Shown piece by piece: positions 33,759 through 40,675 of a DNA stretch of 41,418 nucleotides; position 1 is the first letter of the stretch, and the number at the start of each line of letters is the position of its first letter. The stretch spans positions 1-41,418 of the IMG/VR virus record IMGVR_UViG_3300025120_000155. The stretch is one strand, 5' to 3'. Source of the stretch: a virus. The notes under the pieces are model-generated. The model searched no databases and was not told the origin of the DNA. It worked only from the letters and a program-made list of their open reading frames with translations. Made by a program: the position numbers and the translations under genes.

Positions 33759-35348
33759 ATGCCAACTGTATTTCAAACAGGAGAGCGAGCATCAAGACCA
33801 CTTGACCCTACGCGCTTATACTATACATCAGCACAAAAGGTAGCAGACATTTTACAGATACCGCTACCCGACCCCGTTTATCTTGTGAGTGATTCTAACA
33901 CAGGCGCTACAACTGCTACTATTACGGCAAACGATTACAGACACACCGGCTTTGAAATTGGTGATAAAATTGAAATCGCGAGTAATAGTGAAATGGGAGA
34001 AGAACTCACTATAACCGACATTAACCGTGATGGTAGTAATGTCGTCATAACATGGGTTGGTGGAACAACGGGTGATTACGACATAGCAGACGAAGCGTAT
34101 ATTCAACCGCTACAATCATTCACAAATGGTAGGCGTAAAGGCATCACAAAGAAACAAGTTGAAACATTGATTCAACGAACTCAAGACAAAATAGACAACC
34201 TTACAAACAATTCATGGCGACCTATGCTACAAACAGCAGAATATGTCAATTTCGATACTTACAAGCCTTACCGACGACGATATTATACGGATTATGTCGG
34301 TTCTGTTCCTCTTTACTTTCGCAATGTTCAGCAAATTATGAGACTTGAAGTATGGCAAGGGCATGAGTATCGCGAGATTGCTTGCGCAGAAGTGCGTTTG
34401 AAAGTTATCGACTTCACTAAACTAACAGCAGATACCGACAAAGTGTATCTTTGCCCCGGTGGTGGCGGTATCGCTACTCTCACAGCGGGGACTACCAAAT
34501 CAAAGTTCAATGCTCAATTTGATAATGTCACAACCGCGCAACAATTGTCCGACCTTATCAACAAAGATTTGAGACGCGGTAAAACTTCAACTTTATTCTC
34601 TCCATCATTTTCTCTTGAAGACGCAGAAGCAGACGAGGGTTCAGTTGTTGCTAATGTGCATCATGAGTTTATGTCATCCGCAAACGCAGACTACGGTGGA
34701 GGCCAAATCAAAATTACAAGCATGCGTCGTGGTGACGCAGGAGAAACCGCTACTATCGCTATAACAGACGAAGACGGCATCTCATGCACAGGCGCTAACA
34801 AGTTTGTAGGAACGGTAGTATCTTCAACCGCTACTGAAATAACTCTTACTGACGCGTCACCATTTGCTGATTATGGTCTTATTAAAATTGGTTCGGCTAT
34901 TGGATATTACACAAGCAAAACAGGTAATGTTCTAAACGGCGTTGCTGACCTCACAGGCGATATAAGCGCGGCGGCAACAAATGGTGCTTCTGTAAATCAA
35001 ACTCGATTCAGCATTGATTATGTTGGAGGTTCAACAGGTGACGAAGCGCGTTTGCGAGATTGGTGGGCTGACTATGATTTAGGTATCATTTACTTCAATA
35101 ACACTTATCCTTACTTCTCATGGAACGCTGTCAAAGTTTCCTATGTGTATGGAGAGCGCTATGTGGAGAAAGCCATCGAGGATATTTGCACTAAACTTGT
35201 AGCGATGGATTTGATTCTATCCGACGACCGTAGCGTTCTACTGCCCGAAGGAACACAGAATGTTGATTTAGGTTCAAAATACCAACTCCTAAAGGCTCAA
35301 GTAGCGGAAACCTTACCGCGATATGTTGAGGTGATGACGCTTGAGTGA
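33759..35348 (+). CDS. Head-tail connector (adaptor-like) with inserted beta domains
   Basis: A 529-aa protein. The C-terminal helices (VEKAIEDICTKLVAMDLILS and later YQLLKAQVAETLPRY) and helices around residues 125-150 (KKQVETLIQRTQDKIDNL) resemble the helical head-tail adaptor that binds under the portal. Two beta segments are inserted: residues about 48-112 (GDKIEIASNSEMGEELTITD) and 365-420 (DYGLIKIGSAIGYYTSKTGN, then VLNGVADL), the latter fitting the common phage-structural pattern GxxxIGxxxIxYTxKTGNxLxGV. The family's usual adaptor is near 100-200 aa, so this one is much enlarged. Assignment is by position and helix pattern and needs structure prediction. Confidence 0.75.
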   Translation: MPTVFQTGERASRPLDPTRLYYTSAQKVADILQIPLPDPVYLVSDSNTGATTATITANDYRHTGFEIGDKIEIASNSEMGEELTITDINRDGSNVVITWVGGTTGDYDIADEAYIQPLQSFTNGRRKGITKKQVETLIQRTQDKIDNLTNNSWRPMLQTAEYVNFDTYKPYRRRYYTDYVGSVPLYFRNVQQIMRLEVWQGHEYREIACAEVRLKVIDFTKLTADTDKVYLCPGGGGIATLTAGTTKSKFNAQFDNVTTAQQLSDLINKDLRRGKTSTLFSPSFSLEDAEADEGSVVANVHHEFMSSANADYGGGQIKITSMRRGDAGETATIAITDEDGISCTGANKFVGTVVSSTATEITLTDASPFADYGLIKIGSAIGYYTSKTGNVLNGVADLTGDISAAATNGASVNQTRFSIDYVGGSTGDEARLRDWWADYDLGIIYFNNTYPYFSWNAVKVSYVYGERYVEKAIEDICTKLVAMDLILSDDRSVLLPEGTQNVDLGSKYQLLKAQVAETLPRYVEVMTLE

Positions 35349-35607
35349 GTTGTATGATAAAGATGCTATGCTCAAGCAGTTGGCAGTTCCTCTACGAGAA
35401 GTAAGAAAAATGTCAATATACGGCAACGAAGGTCGTATTTTTCTCATAGCGACGGCAGATGCTATGGGGTATGAGGTTGATAGAGAAGGCAATATACTGC
35501 TTGAAAATGGGTCTAAAATGGATTCAAAACATCCCGATTACAATTCAATTATAGAGGCCGCTATGAAGCAAGCGGCTAACGAAAGTTCTATTGGGAGGGA
35601 CATTTGA
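35341..35607 (+). CDS. Small neck-region protein (88 aa)
   Basis: Starts at TTG 35341, overlapping the connector stop, with GAGGTGATG just upstream. The protein is acidic with an N-terminal helix (DAMLKQLAVPLREVRKM), a beta hairpin (GRIFLIATADAMGYEVDREG) and a C-terminal helix. It lies between the adaptor-like gene and the tail-terminator-like gene, the place of a head closure or stopper protein, but no family similarity is visible. Confidence 0.7.
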   Translation: MSELYDKDAMLKQLAVPLREVRKMSIYGNEGRIFLIATADAMGYEVDREGNILLENGSKMDSKHPDYNSIIEAAMKQAANESSIGRDI

Positions 35608-36044
35608 TGGGTCTTGAATCAATAGAACTTATCAAAAAATTATTTGATGATGGTTGGAATCGCGGTAATACATCGCAAAGGAAACCAACCATTCAAGACA
35701 TAACCACTGTTGAACCGGGTGGTAAGCGTCTTGATTTATCCCGTTCGGACGCTATCGTTCTATACGAAACGGCGCATAATGAAGAGCAACCCGAAGTGTT
35801 TTACGACTTCGTTCACACGCGTATAAATGTGACAGTTGATGCTCGGACTATGGAGGGGCGCGCACAGTTGTCTAAGATAGAAGATGAGATTCGGCGTATC
35901 GTTCACGCGAACAGAAAAGGCGATGCGGCTAATTTTGACCGATTACTCTATAAAACACGAACTGACCTTTCGGACCGAACGAAGCGGTTGCATCGCATGA
36001 CATTCCAAGTTGAGATAGTAATTTTCAGCGAACTAATAGCATAA
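35607..36044 (+). CDS. Tail terminator/completion-like protein
   Basis: A 145-aa protein with the alpha-beta layout of tail terminators: an N-terminal helix (LESIELIKKLFDDGW), strands with FVHTRINVTVDA, a helix (GRAQLSKIEDEIRRIVHANR), and a last strand RMTFQVEIVIFSELIA. GGGAGG precedes ATG 35607, which overlaps the previous stop; a TTG one codon earlier is possible. It is directly before the tail tube gene, as in lambda-like and SPP1-like gene order. It would cap the tail tube and join it to the head. Assignment is by pattern and gene order. Confidence 0.75.
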   Translation: MGLESIELIKKLFDDGWNRGNTSQRKPTIQDITTVEPGGKRLDLSRSDAIVLYETAHNEEQPEVFYDFVHTRINVTVDARTMEGRAQLSKIEDEIRRIVHANRKGDAANFDRLLYKTRTDLSDRTKRLHRMTFQVEIVIFSELIA

Positions 36045-36063
36045 AAATAATGAGGGAAACAAG

Positions 36064-38514
36064 ATGGTATCGACAGTCTATAAAGGAGATTTAGCAGAAA
36101 TAACATTCGGACATGAATGCGGAGTAGCGCTTAAACACGGCGCATTTGGTGGTGGTGTCGTAGCGACACTAACCACTTCTCCTACAACTGCGGGTTCGGG
36201 TTATTCTGTCGCCACGGTCGCTACAACCGGCGGTAGCGGTGATGGTGACGCGACAGTTGCTATTGCCTCAATTGCAAACGGCGTGATAACTGCTTCGGGG
36301 GTAGATGACGCAGGTGCAAGTTATGTAGCGAGTAATGCGGTCACTCAAAGCGCGACAACAGGTAGCGGAACAGGTTTAGCAATTACTATCAATACTGTTT
36401 CCGGCACAGGTGGTGTTCTAACATATACTGTCACCGCAGGTGGCGCTACACACGCAGTAAGCGATGTAGTCACTATGACAGGTGGAGCAGGGTCGGGTTT
36501 CAAAGTTGTAGTCACGGCTGTTGCTAATGGCGCTATTACTGCTCTTACAGCATCGCCCCCTGCCGGTGGTAAAGGGTATGTTATTGGAGATGTTTTGACT
36601 CTTGGAACAGGAACAGGCGGAACAGCAACCGTAGCAACTCTTACAGCAGGTGGTTTGCTATTCACAAAAACAACTAACGCAAACAACCCCGATTGCACAG
36701 ATATTACATTCACACAAGCAACAAGCGGAATGTTCGACGCAGGTGGTAATCTCAAATATCCTGCGGGAATGCTTGTTGGTTCTCAACTTCGCGTAAGAGG
36801 TTCAACCACACATTATGTCGGTGATGATTACGCTACAACAGGTAATACATACAATATCGTAGCCAACTCCGGCGCGGTAATCACAGTCACTCCAAAGATG
36901 AAATCGAATGGTGCATCGAATAATAATGACGAAATACTCATTGACACAATCGGAACACCTACAATGGACACAGGAATGACTTACAACACAAGCGCTAAAC
37001 TATCCGATGAGTCCGTTCTCACAGACCAATTCGTAGGTCTTGCCGCTACGGTATCGCTACCGGAAACCAAAGTCGAAATCCGTCGAAGCCATGTTATTGG
37101 TCTTGGTCGTGATGTTGTCATCCAAGAACCTCAAAGCATGAAGAACGAAGGTGGCGCTATCGAAACCATGATGAACAGCGCTCGTTGGTTATACTATGCT
37201 CTCGGCGCGCAAGTTGTTGATGAACCATCTACTGTTAAATCAACTATTACAGTTGGTGGCGAACTACCTATTGCCGCAGGTGATACTTACTTTGAATACA
37301 CAGGTAGTATATCCGGCGAGCCTGTCGCGGGAGAATACTTACTCATTGTTGATGGAACAGCAGTTGAGTTCCCAACAGACCGAGCAGTAGCCGCAGATAA
37401 TAAGAAGTGGGGTAGCGCTAATGGACTTGGTGTTGATATGCAGAACGCCGAGCGCAATGAAATCCGCCGTGTCATTTTGCATGATGCTGTTGGTAAGCGA
37501 ATCTATGTTGATGAGCCATTCACCTTCGACCACGCTGTTGCAAACATGGCGCAGAAAGTTTGTGCTTACGCAGATGATGATACAACCGGCTCTCCTAACT
37601 TCAACACTACTGCGGGTTCTTATGGAGAAATCCAAAACCGAATGTCGCGGTTGATTTTTCAAGGACCAACCGTTCCTTCATTCACTCTTGAGTCAAGTAT
37701 GCGAACGCGCAACACCGGCTCTTTCAATGCAAGCGCAACAGGTAGCGAAGCCGCACCGGGTTCAGCATCCGATAACAAACAACTAACTCGTATTTGGCGA
37801 GGATGCAAAGTAAAGGACTTTTCACTTGCCGCAGACGCGGATGCAGAAGTCAAACTGTCAATTAACTTTGATGCGCTATATTGCTACACAGATACAGGCC
37901 GTCTTGAAGACGAAACCCCTGCTAACAAAGGTGACAGATACAGCACTCATCGAATGTTTGAGAACATCGCTAACGGTAAAGCAGAACGAAAGAAGGCAGG
38001 TATCGCACCAAACACCGAGAAACCTTACTTCTTTTACAACGGACAGATTAGCGCTTTCGGTGTTAACCTCGCGCAAATTACAAACTTTGCACTTACAGGA
38101 AACAACAATATCGAGAACCTTTTGACTGTTCGCGGGTCTTCGTTTAGAGAATCAAGGAACTCACTTGGTCAATCACTTGAGCAAGTTCCATTTGGCGGTT
38201 CGCGCAATCCAAACCTTACTATTGAGAAACAAGTTGAGTATGAAATGAAAATGTCAATCATTGTTTCCGACCCGCTACTATGGCACGAATACAGAACCAA
38301 CCGTAGTCACGGTCACACAGAACCAATCACACTTACTCTTACTAAGGCAGGTGTGGGTGCTAACCGCGAAGAAGTTATCATCGTTGTCGATGATTACATC
38401 ATCAGCGAAGCACCGCTACCAATCCCCGAAGATAAGGGTGTAATCAAGAGCGAGATGACAATCATGCCAAAGCATGTTCGTGTCATTTCACACGACGCAT
38501 TTTTAGGACTGTGA
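36064..38514 (+). CDS. Major tail tube protein with inserted beta repeats
   Basis: An 816-aa protein, far larger than the usual 200-400 aa tube subunit. Residues about 35-215 consist of three diverged copies of a Gly/Thr/Ala-rich repeat of the type GY-x-GDVLTLGTGTGGTATV ... GAITALTASPPAGG, common in virion surface proteins. The rest resembles a tube protein: ESVLTDQFVGLAATVSLP, GPTVPSFTLESSMRTRNTG, YFFYNGQISAFGVNLAQITN and a beta-rich end. It lies between the terminator-like gene and the chaperone/tape measure genes, as expected. The repeats probably protrude from the tail surface and may contact the cell. No sheath gene is seen beside it. Confidence 0.8.
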   Translation: MVSTVYKGDLAEITFGHECGVALKHGAFGGGVVATLTTSPTTAGSGYSVATVATTGGSGDGDATVAIASIANGVITASGVDDAGASYVASNAVTQSATTGSGTGLAITINTVSGTGGVLTYTVTAGGATHAVSDVVTMTGGAGSGFKVVVTAVANGAITALTASPPAGGKGYVIGDVLTLGTGTGGTATVATLTAGGLLFTKTTNANNPDCTDITFTQATSGMFDAGGNLKYPAGMLVGSQLRVRGSTTHYVGDDYATTGNTYNIVANSGAVITVTPKMKSNGASNNNDEILIDTIGTPTMDTGMTYNTSAKLSDESVLTDQFVGLAATVSLPETKVEIRRSHVIGLGRDVVIQEPQSMKNEGGAIETMMNSARWLYYALGAQVVDEPSTVKSTITVGGELPIAAGDTYFEYTGSISGEPVAGEYLLIVDGTAVEFPTDRAVAADNKKWGSANGLGVDMQNAERNEIRRVILHDAVGKRIYVDEPFTFDHAVANMAQKVCAYADDDTTGSPNFNTTAGSYGEIQNRMSRLIFQGPTVPSFTLESSMRTRNTGSFNASATGSEAAPGSASDNKQLTRIWRGCKVKDFSLAADADAEVKLSINFDALYCYTDTGRLEDETPANKGDRYSTHRMFENIANGKAERKKAGIAPNTEKPYFFYNGQISAFGVNLAQITNFALTGNNNIENLLTVRGSSFRESRNSLGQSLEQVPFGGSRNPNLTIEKQVEYEMKMSIIVSDPLLWHEYRTNRSHGHTEPITLTLTKAGVGANREEVIIVVDDYIISEAPLPIPEDKGVIKSEMTIMPKHVRVISHDAFLGL

Positions 38515-38518
38515 TATA

Positions 38519-39415
38519 ATGAATACAATGAATATAGCATGGACTGTATTAAAACAGAATGTAGCGACTACACACACTCAATATGGTAGCGGTATGACGG
38601 AAATTAAACCTCACCCTGCGGCGGTGTCATATGCTCAAAGGTCGGGTTATCAGCCGGACGGTAGGGTTTATCCTAATGTGAACGACGCAGGTGTTAAATC
38701 GAACACATCAACTCAACAAACACCCAACGCAGAACACCCTATGGATGGCAACGCACAAGGAGCGCTACCGGGGCGTAAGATTGAACTTATGCCAAGACCA
38801 AAAGCACCGACTAACAGCGAACCAAATTATCAAAACATGGGTATCAGCCCCAAAACAGGCAGACAGATGGAGCGAGAATCGTATGATATGGATTACAACA
38901 GCGAAGGAAGAAAATATAATTCAGCAAACAGCGCTAAGGTAACGGCGGCACACAACACTAAACAAGGACGAGTGGGGCGACGAGACGCGGGCGGACACTA
39001 CCGCGGCCCGGAAGGACAAGAACACGCGGATAAGATATTAGGTCCTGTTGGTAGCGCTAACCCAAGAAATAATTTAGAGCAAATGCAAGGCGACTTAGAC
39101 CAATTTGACCGAATGCCTCAAAATGAAAAAGAGGCTCGCGCTCTTAAAAACAGCAGAATGAATCAAAGACATGTTCAACCAAGTTCATCTCACAGGCAAA
39201 GATTAGGAACAGAAGTTCACGATAAGGACGGTAGACGAAACCCAAATGCCCCTGTGCGAGATTTCAACAAACCACAAGAAACCCAAAACCTTGTCGCAAC
39301 AGGCTATCCTATGGCAATGAATCATGCATGGTCCATCGTTAAACAGAAAGCAAAGTGTTGTCCTAAGTGTGAGCCTAAAGGCTCAACATGCGAGAAAGAA
39401 GGGTGTAATTCATGA
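38519..39415 (+). CDS. Disordered tail-region protein with two AWxxLK-like motifs
   Basis: A 298-aa hydrophilic, largely disordered protein rich in Asn, Gln, Arg and Gly. It begins MNTMNIAWTVLKQN and near the C-terminus has AMNHAWSIVKQKAK, two versions of the same motif. The end is Cys-rich (CCPKCEPKGSTCEKEGC), suggesting metal binding. The next small gene also has the motif and a Cys-rich segment. The stop overlaps the next start as ATGA. Located between tail tube and chaperone genes; function unknown. Confidence 0.75.
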   Translation: MNTMNIAWTVLKQNVATTHTQYGSGMTEIKPHPAAVSYAQRSGYQPDGRVYPNVNDAGVKSNTSTQQTPNAEHPMDGNAQGALPGRKIELMPRPKAPTNSEPNYQNMGISPKTGRQMERESYDMDYNSEGRKYNSANSAKVTAAHNTKQGRVGRRDAGGHYRGPEGQEHADKILGPVGSANPRNNLEQMQGDLDQFDRMPQNEKEARALKNSRMNQRHVQPSSSHRQRLGTEVHDKDGRRNPNAPVRDFNKPQETQNLVATGYPMAMNHAWSIVKQKAKCCPKCEPKGSTCEKEGCNS

Positions 39416-39585
39416 AAGACTCATGTTGTTGCGGCGCTACTAAAAAGAACCCATGCGCGTGTATGAAGAAAGATGTAATGAATTGTTCAAGCAAAGAACC
39501 TAAATGTCCTTGCTACAAAGACAAAGACAATATGAAAAAATCATTCAATATCGCATGGGATAACTTAAAAGAATTGCATTGGTAG
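39412..39585 (+). CDS. Cys-rich microprotein with AWDNLK motif (57 aa)
   Basis: A short gene starting at ATG 39412, overlapping the stop of the previous gene (ATGA), and ending at TAG 39583-39585. The first 33 residues hold nine Cys (SCCCGATKKNPCACMKKDVM, then NCSSKEPKCPCYK), a density like metallothioneins or zinc clusters. The end reads KKSFNIAWDNLKELHW, matching the NIAWTVLKQ and NHAWSIVKQ motifs of its neighbour. The stop-start overlap, conserved motif and non-random composition support it as a real gene. Metal binding is inferred. Confidence 0.75.
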   Translation: MKDSCCCGATKKNPCACMKKDVMNCSSKEPKCPCYKDKDNMKKSFNIAWDNLKELHW

Positions 39586-39595
39586 GCGTGATTAC

Positions 39596-40033
39596 ATGAG
39601 AGAAAGTATGCATTTAGGCGGAGCGCGAACCCGAAGATGGGTTGCTGTTGAGAAAAACGCATATGTTGCAGAACCTCTTGAAGAAGAAATCGTTGAAGAA
39701 GAAGTCTTCAATCCCGAAGCCGCTATGACAGACGGCAATCCATTTCCCGAAAAAGTAGTTGAAGAAACTACACCTCTTGAAGAAGAAGGTCCGACCGATT
39801 ACAATCCCCTAACAGTTGAAGAACTACGCGCACTTTGTCGTGCGCGCAATTTAGCAGTTGGTGGTAAAAAGGCGGAATTAGTTGCCCGTCTATTGGACGC
39901 AGATGCCCCCTCGCAAGAGGCAGTTGAAGTGACCGAAGATGCCCCCTCGCAAGAGGCAGTATCAAGCGATGAAACAGGAAGTGTAAGTAATGAATCCGAA
40001 ACAGAAACAGAAACAGCCGACACAGTTGGTTGA
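39596..40033 (+). CDS. SAP-domain protein of the tail region (145 aa)
   Basis: Residues about 72-103 (LTVEELRALCRARNLAVGGK, then KAELVARLLDA) form a clear SAP motif, a helix-loop-helix that often binds DNA in cellular proteins and is common as a small module in phage structural proteins. The flanks are acidic and disordered, with EEEIVEEEVF near residue 30 and two copies of DAPSQEAV near the C-terminus. AGGCGTGAT lies upstream of the ATG. The end overlaps the chaperone gene by 44 bases in another frame. Role unknown; it may link DNA or a protein partner to the tail base. Confidence 0.78.
   Translation: MRESMHLGGARTRRWVAVEKNAYVAEPLEEEIVEEEVFNPEAAMTDGNPFPEKVVEETTPLEEEGPTDYNPLTVEELRALCRARNLAVGGKKAELVARLLDADAPSQEAVEVTEDAPSQEAVSSDETGSVSNESETETETADTVG
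39901..39960 (+). repeat. Two exact 24-bp direct repeats
   Basis: An identical 24-base stretch (beginning AGATGCCCCCTCGCAAGAGG) occurs at 39901-39924 and 39937-39960, 36 bases apart and in frame. It encodes DAPSQEAV twice in the SAP-domain protein. The repeat unit is 36 bp, so slippage would keep the frame. It looks like a recent duplication. Confidence 0.9.
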
Positions 40034-40382
40034 TAGCGCATTAAGCCTATTGGTAAATACAACAGCGAAAGAACATATGATTGGCGTAGACCCCAACAAT
40101 CCCGATATTGGATTGAAGGTGTGGATTCGCGAATTGTCCTTTATGCAGATGCAGAATGCCATCAAGACTTTTTTGAATATCACCGCACAAGGCGGAGTTG
40201 ATATTGACCTTGCCGCTTATTGGAAACACATGTTCGCGGAGTGCGTTGAGAAAACTGAACCACGACTGACACCTACTCAAATGATGCAACTACAACCATA
40301 TGTTGCTCAACAAATTACCGCGCTATTACCACAACCACAGGATTTGATTAACAACCCTTTGAGCGATGGGGACAACGAATAG
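39990..40382 (+). CDS. Tail assembly chaperone, upstream frame (gpG-like)
   Basis: A 130-aa protein in the position of the lambda gpG-type chaperone, immediately ahead of the second frame and the tape measure gene. Sequence features are a mixed alpha-beta start, GLKVWIRELSFMQMQNAIKT, helical middle, and the Pro/Gln-rich end PQPQDLINNPL. The heptamer CCCTTTG at 40355-40361 lies in the correct X-XXY-YYZ register near the 3' end, so a share of ribosomes should slip back one base and continue into the next frame. Such a pair coats the tape measure during tail assembly and is absent from the mature particle. Identification rests on gene order plus the frameshift signal. Confidence 0.82.
   Translation: MNPKQKQKQPTQLVDSALSLLVNTTAKEHMIGVDPNNPDIGLKVWIRELSFMQMQNAIKTFLNITAQGGVDIDLAAYWKHMFAECVEKTEPRLTPTQMMQLQPYVAQQITALLPQPQDLINNPLSDGDNE
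40355..40361 (+). other. Programmed -1 frameshift slippery site CCCTTTG
   Basis: In the upstream frame the codons here read AAC CCT TTG. Slipping back one base re-pairs as CCC TTT and enters a frame that is open from 40352 (just after a TAA at 40349-40351) through the downstream gene to 40663. The fused product would be about 224 aa. The in-frame stop of the unshifted product is 21 bases past the heptamer, TAG at 40380-40382. Confidence 0.75.
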
Positions 40383-40399
40383 ACACAGTTTATTCGTTT

Positions 40400-40663
40400 A
40401 TGAAGGCCCCGTCACACAAACCCGAAGAACTCGACATTGAGATTTACATGAACTCTTCTGCGTATTTTGTAGCGAAACATTACGGATTACGCTTAGGCGA
40501 TGTGTGGGACATGTCGCTACATGAGTTTGAAGAATCTCTCGCATTCGCGTCTGCGGCTGAAAGAATTAAAGCAGAAGAAATGGAAAAGGCAACCAATGAC
40601 TCTAAGGGTAAAATGAGCGTAGCAGGAACAGACGCGGGAACACCTATGCCATTTAGCGATTAA
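40400..40663 (+). CDS. Tail assembly chaperone, frameshifted extension (T-like)
   Basis: The second frame of the chaperone pair. An ATG at 40400 would give 87 aa, but no ribosome site precedes it, so it is more likely made only as a fusion through the slip at 40355-40361. The sequence DIEIYMNSSAYFVAKHYGLR followed by LHEFEESLAFASAAERIKAE has the helix-rich look of the T domain that binds the tape measure protein. The end is Lys/Asp-rich and disordered. The tape measure gene starts 13 bases later. Confidence 0.8.
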   Translation: MKAPSHKPEELDIEIYMNSSAYFVAKHYGLRLGDVWDMSLHEFEESLAFASAAERIKAEEMEKATNDSKGKMSVAGTDAGTPMPFSD

Positions 40664-40675
40664 GGAGTGAAATAA

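Noticed and set aside
36345-36755. Long open frame on the minus strand opposite the tail tube gene
   Set aside because: It mirrors the Gly/Thr/Ala-rich repeats of the sense gene, is Pro/Val/Ala-rich without a domain and lacks a ribosome site, so it is a shadow. The same holds for the other minus-strand frames except the zinc protein at 10992-11306.
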